From Brachionus plicatilis (lineage: Eukaryota; Rotifera; Eurotatoria; Ploima; Brachionidae): a stretch of DNA of 64,000 bases. Positions 11,512 to 21,800 of the stretch are shown here, piece by piece; position 1 is the first letter of the stretch, and every line of letters starts with the position of its first letter. The notes below the pieces were generated by a model. It had not been told where the DNA came from. It was given only the letters and a program-made list of their open reading frames with translations, and did not search any database. The DNA lies in NCBI GenBank assembly GCA_010279815.1, contig QEOQ01000658.1, positions 238,723-302,722 on the forward strand, written 5' to 3'. The translations under genes were made by a program, and so were the position numbers.

Positions 11512-12002
11512 CTTGCCCCAGATTTGAGACTATCTGACAAAGTATTTGCCTTTTCCAAGACTTTTTTAAAACTATTTATGCATCTGAATTCGCCACAAAT
11601 TCACCAATTGAGCAGAGTATGCTGAGGGACCTTTAGCTTTATTATATCAAATAAAATTAAATCAGATATAGATTAATTTTTTTTTCGACCAAAAATGACA
11701 CATCCCTTTTAGGCCAAACGAAGCCACAGCCTAATCCAAGAAGAGCTAAACGATTACGTCCAAACAACAAATCCTAGATTCAAAACTTTATTCGATCTAA
11801 TTATTCAAAAATACTAAACTAACACTAACTTTAATTATAATTTTTTATTTTATAATTTTTTATGCAAATCTTCAAAAAGTACATTTGGTCATCACTTAAC
11901 AATATCTTTCAACTTTTAATTCCAAGCTAACAAATCACTTTTGTTTTTATTTTATTTTGATTTTAAATTCAAACTTTTTAATTTTTTTTTATGTTTTTTC
12001 AA

Positions 12003-12094
12003 GCAAGAGGCTGAAAGGGAGGACTAAGTTCCATTCCAAACTGCCTGGGAGTCTCTCCCAAATTATATTTAAATAAATAAATAAATAAATAAAT
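12003..12094 (+). repeat. Retroposon-like 3' end with (AAAT)n tail
   Basis: A short stretch of less AT-rich sequence (GGCTGAAAGGGAGGACTAAG, then CTGCCTGGGAGTCTCTCCC) runs into about six AAAT units. Several other sites in the window end in AAAT-type tails (34.3 minus, 35.6, 37.1, 39.1 kb). This is how truncated non-LTR retroposons often look. The 5' part is not identifiable. Confidence 0.4.
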
Positions 12095-12321
12095 TTTAGG
12101 CTTCATGTGTAAAATTCTGAAAAAAATAAGAACGAAAATAGATAAAATTTTAATTATTTTCCAATGGCAGGTCAGTTTAGATTTAATCATATTTCAAAAA
12201 CAGCTGATTGTAAATTTTGTTTCGAAATAAAAAGTAAATTTATGCATAAAATCAAAAAATTAACAAATGCATTGAAAGTAATAAAAATCTAATTTTTCCC
12301 AAATCTTATAGCTAAAAAAAA

Positions 12322-13698
12322 ATGCTCGCCCAAAATAGTAATAGCACAGATTCCATTTCATCTGAAGAAACGACTCGTAAAAGGAAACGATCTTATGCTC
12401 TTGATCACGTATCATCTTCTTCCAAAAAAATGCACCTCAAATGCTCCAAATGTTCATTTAGTACTACCAGCCAAAAAAAACTCGATAAACATCTTGCTCA
12501 GCCTGAATGTGATTCAAAGTAAATCAGAACTGAAGCCATTTTCATTGTTTGCTAATTTTTTGGTTTTAAAGGGAACTTCAGTGTGAATATTGTATCAGAA
12601 AATTCAAGGATTTTAGCACTCTAGAGCATCACAGAAACTTGCACCTTGGAATCAAACCATACAAATGCGACCATTGTGATTCATTTTTCGGTACAAAAAG
12701 CGAAATGAGCCGGCACATAAAATACAAGTGAAATTTTGTTTATTTAAAAAAAAAAAAATAAATTGAGAAACAAATTTTACATTTTAATTAGACACACTAT
12801 GGAAAAGCCACATAAATGTACATATTGCGATTATTCGACAGTAGAACTAAGTAAACTTAAAAGACACGTGAGAGTGCACACTGACGAGCGTCCATATTTG
12901 TGCCATTTGTGTGATTATGCCAGCCGTGACACATTCCGCTTAAAAAGGCACCTGAGAACTCACACTGGAGAAAAGCCCTATGAGTGTCCGATTTGCAAGA
13001 ACAAGTTCTCGCAGTCAAATGGTCTCAAGGCACACATCAAAACTTTTCACTCAGAAGTTCCCATAATTGTGGATGATCAAGGTTCTCCAATTCAAAATGC
13101 AATTAAATCAAATAAAAAAAATAGCATTAAAAAAGAAGCAAAGTATTACAGCGAAGAAAAGTCCAAATTGTCCTCATTTATTCTCACTAAGTCTGATGCA
13201 TTCATAAATTCAAATACTGACAATTTTTTTACGTGTGATCAATGTTTCATGAGATTTTTGACCAAGGATTTACTTATTGAACATAAAGTAAAGCATACTG
13301 GCGAAAGGCCGTTCGAATGCCAAATTTGCGGTATGAAATTTAGTCACAAGTTTGCTCTACGAGCTCACTTATTAAGCCATGATGCAGGTCATAACGAAAG
13401 ACTGAGTCAAACATTAACAACAGCATCTCAAATGACCAAGAACAGATTTTTACACCGCAAAAATAAGTTTATTGAATTGATGGAAGGATCAAGTTTTAAG
13501 TGGACGGACGAAAAGTCGAGAATAACTTTTGAAGTAAAACAAACTTTAGAGGAAATGATTGAGAGTTTATGTGATTCATTAGAACCGAGGCCATCTATTC
13601 AAATACTAACACTCAGCTCAATGCCCGATTTCCAAGAACATTGTGAAGAAAATCCAATGTTTTCAGCGAGTCAAACAAGTCACAATGAATTTAGATAA
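12322..13698 (+). CDS. CTCF-like C2H2 zinc-finger protein (compact), 3 exons
   Basis: Exons 12322-12518, 12572-12727 and 12792-13698 join in frame to 419 codons plus stop. A serine-rich N-terminus with KRKR is followed by about six closely spaced C2H2 fingers from residue 50 to about 220, then a linker, then two more near residues 275 and 305. The array resembles CTCF fingers 1-6. RHIKYKHTMEKPHKC, YSTVELSKLKRHVRVHT, CDYASRDTFRLKRHLRTHTG and GEKPYEC correspond closely to vertebrate CTCF fingers 3-6, which contact the core DNA motif. CTCF usually has 11 fingers and about 700 residues. Here only eight are visible, finger 1 ends in an atypical H-x5-C, and the long N-terminal domain is missing. 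It may be a divergent CTCF ortholog or a paralog like BORIS. AATAAA-type polyadenylation signals follow the stop near 13713. Confidence 0.85.
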
Positions 13699-15822
13699 CT
13701 AAGCAATTTAAAAATAAATAAAAAGATGTTTTCAAAATGAAGATTTCTTCATAATAGATGAAATAAATGCAACCATAGCAAGCTCGCCTTTTAACTATTT
13801 TTTAATGGAAACTGTTTTATTGTTTTGTAAAAAATTGCTTTTAAAAATCTAATCTAATCAATTTTGTTAAATTAATTGATTTTTATGAATAAATATGACT
13901 TAAAGTTATTTTTTAAAGTTGTTTCTATTTATAATTTGATAGTTTGAAAGGATTTGTTTAGATTTAAATTATTTTTTGTTCAAACTTAAAAAAATTCATA
14001 AAGAATTTATGATAAAATTAAAAATCAAGCATCTAAAATAAGGAAAATAACGAAAAATAATTTTTTTTTATCTGTGAAAATCTTCAATAAATATGCTTGT
14101 TTTTTGATGAATTATTCACAAATTTATTTTAATTCCTTAAATTTTTATTACTTAAAGAGATGTTAAACATCCTTTTTATTTTTTGATTTTTTTAAATTTC
14201 CTAATAACTAAATAAAAATAATCTACCTGAAAACACTTTAAAACAAGACACTAATCCCAACGTTTAGTTGGTTGAGATGATTGTAAAAATTCTACTAACT
14301 GTGGTATATGGGAAATATCTATTGTGATCATCCTTCTTGAAAGAAAACTTCACAATCCGATTCCTCTGTTTCAGACTCTGATAAAAATAAAGATTCGTGA
14401 TAATTATTATTATTATCAGATTCAGCATCAATTTCCATTTTATCATCATTTTCAAAATCAATAATTTTTTTCTTGCACAATACTCCAAGGTAACTAGTGC
14501 GAGAACGGATAAATTTAGACTTTGGTGGCACAATAATAATATTTAGTGGGATTGGTTCCAATATTTAGTTAAAATATTCAAAATTTGAATCAAATCACAT
14601 GATTTTGATACTTTATTTAAATACGATAAAAGATAAATTCAAAAAAATGGAACCATAGATTTGTTCAGAATTTTGTCTAGTTTTGTTTAAAAAAAAAAGT
14701 GGTAATTCCTGGGACTATCCATACGATTAAACTGAAAAAAAGTATTCTTTTTGGCTTTTTTTCAATAATAAAAATTAGCACACCCTCTTTTCAAACAATA
14801 CTATATACCAGGGTGTAGAAAATTTTATGCTCTTTCAGAATATATATAATTTTAAAAAAGATTTTAATTTTATCTTTGAGTAATTGAGTCTGAAAAAACT
14901 AAAACTTTTTTAAAGGGTTAGTTCTTTTTTAGACACATGGAAATAAAGTTTTTTTTTGTCCCCTAAAAAAAATTAATTTTTTAGGACGTAGTTTACGAAT
15001 TTAAAGTCAAAAATTAGAAATTCAGATAGCACTTAAGTTTTGAATTTCTGGAGCCTTAAAAATATAATAATTTAATTTATCAAAAATTTATGCAAAAATT
15101 CTAAGTTTAAATTTTAAACATAGTTTTCAAGAGTATTAGTATTAGTACACTTTCTTTTATTAATACTTCAGTTGTAATCATTTTAAAATTTTGTTTGTTG
15201 CTAAAAAGTTAACTATGTTAAGATATTGAAAGTGAAAGTTAAAGTAAAAATTATAAATGAAAAAGACCAAATTTATACAATAATTCATAACTCAATCATT
15301 ACAATTTTATGTGGTTTAAACGTTTTTATTTAATTGTCATGGTAAATACTTGTCATGGATATTATTTCATGTTTTTATATATCTCATTTATAAAAAATTA
15401 ATTCATTTTGCTTTTCGATTCCCCATTTCATTTTGAATTTTTCTAACATGTGAAAATTAAAAATTTCAAATTTTTTTATTTATAAAGTTAAAAAAAAAAA
15501 TTCTTTAAAATTGACAAAAAATTTTCTAAAAAACGAAAAAATAAAGCAAGAATTAATGGTTTTTATTGATTCTTCACCTGAAAAATTATGTTCTTAATTT
15601 TGCCTTTCAATACACGAATAATTAACTTGAGCGCCAAAAAATAAAAATGTTTAGAAAAAAAAGCGAGCCAAATTAACAAATTCATCCAATTTAACTTATT
15701 TAGAATAAACGCGCTCTAAAAATGCTTTGACATTAACATCATCCACTTGTTAAAATAAAATTATTTTGAATTTTTCTAAGCTCTTTTTTAAATTTCTCAA
15801 ATTAAGACTTTAAATTTATATC
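13699..15822. other. Intergenic region before ECT2
   Basis: AT-rich sequence with one possible small minus-strand coding segment (14328-14561). Nothing else coding or repetitive stands out. ECT2 promoter elements should lie in its last part but are not recognisable. Confidence 0.5.
14328..14561 (-). CDS. Possible small acidic exon or ORF, unrecognised
   Basis: An open frame of about 77 codons begins at a TTG, so the true start is unclear; the first in-frame ATG is at 14438. The composition is protein-like: VPPKSKFIRSRTSYLGV, then an acidic tail with DKMEIDAESDNNNN and SESETEESDCEVFFQEG. No upstream exon with a matching splice phase was found, and no family is recognised. It could be a terminal exon of a minus-strand gene or chance. 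Confidence 0.25.
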   Translation of the reverse strand: MEPIPLNIIIVPPKSKFIRSRTSYLGVLCKKKIIDFENDDKMEIDAESDNNNNYHESLFLSESETEESDCEVFFQEG

Positions 15823-18800
15823 ATGAGTCTAACGCAGCACATAAATCACCTGTGTGTATTAAATGGTGATTATAAGATACTTAAAAAAGACCTGCAGAAT
15901 GAAACATCATTGGGCGAAAAAGTTCAAAACGGAATAGACAAACTAAATGAACTGATTGAATTTTACAAAATAAATTTACAGCAACAAGGGCATGACGAGT
16001 GCTTTCAGCTTGTTCACTCAAACGATGGCAGTGAATTGTTTGGAAACCTGTTTTCAAGTTTTGGTCTAAGCTCTGTTGGAACCGACTCGGAAACAAACTT
16101 GAACAATTTAAATGAAATTTTAAGCAGCTTCGGGTCGGGCGCCCAACAATACCAACGACTGGCCATTCAACATTTCAATAATAATAACAACAATTCATCC
16201 TGTTATATTTGTTTCATTATTAGCGATTTTGACCAAACGGACCCAAATTTTCTTAAACTCGAAGACATACAACTAAAGTTGACTAATTTTGTAAATTCAA
16301 TAAACAATTCTCAAAACCAGTCTTCCATCACAAGCAATGCTTCAAGTGTTCACTTGTTATCCACATCAAATATGTCCCTAATACATAATAATCAATCAAA
16401 TGGTCAACAAAAAAGATTTATGATTTACGGATGGCCAGTTCTTTACTATTGCATAAAAAATGACCTAGTAAGTGTTACACTAAATTAACTCAAACATTAG
16501 AAGCGCCTTAGGTGTCATTTTGATGTCACAAAAATTCATAACTCAAATGTTTTGATGAATTATTTTCAAATGATTTTTTATAGATCTTTAGGCCGATACG
16601 GTGAACTGCAAAATGATGCATGACCATGAAATTTTTTCTAAAAAATTTCCCAAATTTGAACTCTGTTTTCTGTTGGTCTTAAGATAATTAAATTAATTAA
16701 ATAAAAATTTATAATTTCAAAAATTGAAATCAAAGCTTTTAAAATTTATTTTTAAAATTTTTTATTGCCTATTCGCAAATATAAAATAGATTATTTTTTA
16801 CTTTCATAAATTTATATAAGCGCTTTAAAATTTAATTTTCTACTTAAATATATTTAATTGTAAAGTGTTATCTAAAAGCCATTTTAAGTAATTTTTATTA
16901 AATAAACTTCGTTCATTCTACCTTAACCGTTTAGAATCCTTAAAATCTTATATTTTATTTTAACGAAATTGAAATTAAAAATTAAGTTTTGTGAAGAATG
17001 TGATTCAAAAATTAATAAAAAAAAATATCAAATTTATTTTTAAATTCACTTTCTAAAAATTGTTTTCAAGTGTTTAACAATGGCAACAGATGTGGAAAGA
17101 CCTTTGTATTGCAAATTAATGTCCGGCTGCTTTGTTTGTTTCACTGGATTCCGCAAAGAAAATAAGCACAGTGTGGCACATTGTATAAAACTGGTCCATT
17201 ACATGGGTGGCAGTGTGCGTAAAGAATACAATAAACGTATTACTCATCTAATTGTCAAATCAACACTGAGCACAAAATACAAAACAGCATATAACATTGG
17301 CAAGTGTCATTTGTTGACCGAAGAATGGATTTTGGAGTCTTGGAAGCACAGAAATCAAGTTGACTTTGATGTAAACGAAGAAGAATTCATCAAAAAATTC
17401 AAACTAAAAGCATTGTACTCGTTGACAATCGCATTTTATGGCTTTACCAAAGAGGAAACCCAGCACATGAGAGAAGTAACGCTTGAAAACGGCGGTACCA
17501 CAATCAGCGACTTGAACGATCCCAACATCACTCACATTGTCATCAATGACCAAGAGGTTAGACACTTTCCGGACGACCAAAATCTTTCTAGTTCGATTGG
17601 TTCAATAACGCCAACCGGTTCCAAATCAAGTCATCAATTCATCGATTTGAATCAATCTCCCTTTTCCAGCACCAAAGCGTCCATTGTTCGCACCGAATGG
17701 TTTTGGGCTTCGATTCAAATTTGTTGCCGCGCTAGTGAATGTTTGTATGAGTTTTCCAAAACGGGCCGTGATAACAAGACCGATCCGCCCAACAAACGTA
17801 TCAAACTGAGTGTAGACAATTTATTGTCGACTGAGCTCAATTCAACAGCGCCAATTATGAATCTAAGCCAGACCGATAGTCCTCACGCCAAAAAATCACC
17901 AACACGCACCACCCAAACAGAATTCGAATCGCCAACACTTTGTCCACACCAAATCACCAACAAAAGTCTTACTCGTTTATCAACTGATCGTTTGCTGAGC
18001 GCCAAGCAGAACATTTCCAACAATTTGTCAACCAGTGCTTCGCTTTTGGATGCCACAACTGATGATGCCATGAGTATTGACTCGCCGTTTAATAAGGACC
18101 GCGACAGCCACGCTCTATTGAATAGTGCCAGTAGTAATGGCCTACAAAACGAGAAGAACAAAAAAATGAGCAAAAGGTGTCAGAGAATTATTGAACTCTA
18201 TGAGACAGAGAAACGTTTTGTTAACATTTTACATACGATTATTTTTGTAGGAACTTTTTATTATTTTTATTTTATTACTCAACAAAAAATCTTTTAAATT
18301 AACTTTAATAATTTATTAAATTAATTTTTTTTTTTAAAGTATTTTAAAGAGCCTATCGAGGCTACCGATCAAGCTTGTGGTCCCGTTTTAGAGCAAACTG
18401 AGAGCAAAGAGATATTTGGCAACTTACCGCCCATTTATGAAGTGCATTGTAAAATCAAAGATCGCTTGGAGAAAATTGTGAACAGAAATATAAACGAAGA
18501 TGCCGTATCAGTGGGAGAAATTTATTTGGACAATTCAGATGCCTTGCTCAAAACTTATCCACCGTTTGTAAATTTCTATGAAAAGACCAAGGATGCTATT
18601 TTAGAAAGAGATAAGACAAATTCTAGATTTCATGCATTCTTGAAAATAACTCAAGCAAAACCGGAATGCGGCAGACAAACATTGATTGAGCTATTGATAA
18701 GACCAGTGCAACGATTACCAAGCACTCTATTGCTTTTAGATGGTATGTAATTTCACCTTTTAACAAACTTTCATTCTATTACTTTTGATTTAACAATTTT

Positions 18801-21800
18801 AATTTCAAATTAAGATATCTAAATAATATTTTTTTGAAAAAAAAAATCTTATTCAAAAGTATTCTGGTATAAAATAGAATCTGGAGCGAATCCCGCTTTA
18901 AAGTTAATGAAAGTTAATCGAGAAGATAAAATTTGTCTGAATATAATTAGATCTAATAAAGAAATTAAATAATTAAATACAAAATAAATAAATTCTAAAT
19001 AAATGATGTAAGAATACAAAGAATGTGGTTCTTTAATTGCTTGTTTATATAGGTAGAAATAATTTTAAAATTTATAATTTTTTGGGGACGTTTAATTTTT
19101 TAGAATTTTGCTTGATATTTTTTCATTATTATATTTTTTTATAAGAATATTTTTTTAAAAAAGACTTTGATCAAATTTGACAAAATTAAATAAAAGTTTT
19201 GTTATAAAATAAGCAAATATAATTTTTTTCAGGTCGCATAAAAATAATAACCAAAAGTATTCATCAATGAGACAATTTTAAATGAATATAAAAAATTTAG
19301 CAAAATTTAATATTTTAAATTTAAAAATTTTTAAACGAAACATAGGACACAAAATTTGATTTGATTAAATTAAATTAATTTTTTTTGGAACATTTTTTTC
19401 GTTTTTTTTAAATGAATATTATTTGATTTGATTTTTTTAATAAAATTTTTTGTCTAAAAAATTACACAAGATAATTTGGCGCTGTGAATTTTTATTAAAA
19501 AAAAAAAACAAAATAAAAATTCTATAGCTAAAGTTCTGAAGGGCCAAAACATGCTATGTAAATTGGAGCTACTGATACATCCTCAGTACCATAAATATAC
19601 TTTTTCTTCAAAACTATGAAAATTGTGAATTTTGGATATTATATTATATTAGAAATTCAACTTTACTTTAAGTAGGGGTACAGAGGTACAGAGATGTTTC
19701 AGTTGCTCCTATTTCCATAGCATGATTTTTTCGGTCCGAATTAAAGCTCTGGCGTTTTTAATATTTTGTTTCTGTTTTTTTTGTACTAAAATTTAGAATT
19801 TTCTCAATTTTGAAGAATTTTACAGAATCAGCATATTGGTGGTAAAAAGGATTTAACAGTTGCTACAATTTACAGAACATTTTTTGGTCCATTAGAACTT
19901 GACATTTGGCATTTTTTATATTTCGTTTTTGATTTTTGTATCAAAATTCACAATGCCAGATTATTATACTTTTGAAAAATTTTAAATTCACACTTGATGA
20001 TCACGCTCAATTAAGTATTTAATTTATGTTGACAAGTATCAGATCATTTTCTTAGCTTTTCAACATACATAATTCTAGATTAATGAAAAAATTTTATTCA
20101 GTCAGATATGTAGGAGGCCGACAAAATATAAAAAAAAAATTTAATTATAGTAAAAAATAGAGACTTTAGCTGAAACTTTAAATTAAATAGCTTATGTTAT
20201 TCATTTCAAATTAAGTTTAAAAATGAACAAAAATTTTTTATCATCAATTTATCTTTATTTTTTAAATCTACAATTACTAAATAATTATAACAACTTGTAC
20301 TGTGACTGGACGTTCGATATTGCGCCCACGTTTTTTAACAAAATCGTTATACCATTCATATCATAATTGAATATTTAATCATTTTTAGAAGGTATTGGTA
20401 ATAATTAACTAATTGGTTAAGAAAAAAACTGAAAAAAAATATTTAGACTATTTATTTTTTGTAAAATTTCCAAATTTTTTTTTCGACATTCTTTTTGCAG
20501 GTAAATTCGATGTCATTTTTTGTGTATTATCCAATAAAATTTTTTCTATATTATGTCACACTGTCAGATCTGTCTTTTATAACATTTAACTTAAAATTAA
20601 ATATTTAAGTCTGCAAAAATTCTGCAAAGTTTTGCAACAAATTCATCATTATTATTAATTATTATTTAGAGTAGTAATAATTAATAATAATAATGAATTT
20701 TGTTTGATTTGATTTTTTTATCAGATCAAACGAATGAAATTTTTAATATATGCATTTTTTTTTATTAATAATTAATTAAATAAATGAAGTGTTAATCAGT
20801 CTCATGAGGCATGGGCACTAGCCTGTTGATTAACCTTGAATAATAATAATAAAAATAAAAAATAAAAGAGTAGTAATAATTAATAATAATAATGAATTTT
20901 GTTTGATTTGATTTTTTTATCAGATCAAACGAATGAAAAAAAATGAATTTCGAAATCTAAATTAAAGAAAAAAAAACTGTTTCAGAAAAACCCATTTGAT
21001 TTAAAGATCCTAAAAAAAAAAATGAAATTCTTTATTTTTGTTCAGATTTTACTTTAAAAAAATTCTACTTAGATATCCTGAAAGAAACTCCAAAAACCCA
21101 CCGCGATCACGAACAATTAACCAGAGCGATTGGTTCTTTGAAAGAAGTAATGACTCACATAAACGAAGACAAGCGAAAAATAGAAAACCAATTGACAATG
21201 TTTGTTTTGATGAATGACATCGAAAATTGTCCAGCAAACCTTTTGTCATCCCATCGTCATTTTCTCAAAAAATTGTACGTTTACGAAATGTCCAACGAAC
21301 TGCTTAAAAAAGGAGCTCAACTAGCATTGTTTTTGTTCTCAGATTGTCTCGAAATATGCAAACCTAGGTTCAAATTGCACAATGCCAAGTCTCCTTCTCT
21401 GACTTCGTCCAGCAAACAGAGATCTCCAACCAAGCTTTACAAACACGTGGCTCTTTTTTCTCTCAACAATGTGACCAAAGTGTGTGACATTGTTCAAAAC
21501 GGCGATGATACCGATCTATTTGGCATACTGTGTCGACTGGCCGGCGAAAAGGACAAGTTTTTTTCTTTCAGAGTCATACCAAACGCGTCCAACCAACTAA
21601 ACAACGCGTCCATTGTCACCAACCACTACTCCACAATATCAAGTCAATCTTCCAACTCGTCCAATTCATCTTCTATTTACTGCTCGACAACAAATCTAAA
21701 TCTGTACGACGAGCATGCCCATGCTCAATTGGAAAAAAAAGACTTTATTAAGCTTCTTGCCCAAGGAATATGCAACGTCAAGTGCATTACCGAATATGTA

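Larger units (their letters stand above)
8685..12321. other. Intergenic region between the AprA-like and CTCF-like genes
   Basis: The two genes are transcribed away from each other, so both promoters should lie here. The sequence is AT-rich with no convincing exon. It contains the hAT-like element at 10665-11511 and a retroposon-like tail at 12003-12094. A short plus-strand reading near 9123-9180 (LSDSEKTISILKRNSRKPQM, then a stop) may be a transposase relic but is too short to call. Confidence 0.6.
18743..21072. other. ECT2 intron 3
   Basis: A 2.3 kb intron splitting the DH domain. It holds a palindrome (19511-19765), a segment ending in TTCACAATGCCA near 19960 that recurs in other elements, a 72-bp direct repeat pair, and a small stem-loop repeat (20775-20840). 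Confidence 0.7.

Noticed and set aside
14264..14533. 89-codon minus-strand ORF
   Set aside because: It overlaps the more protein-like frame at 14328-14561 and is Ile/Leu-rich by composition.
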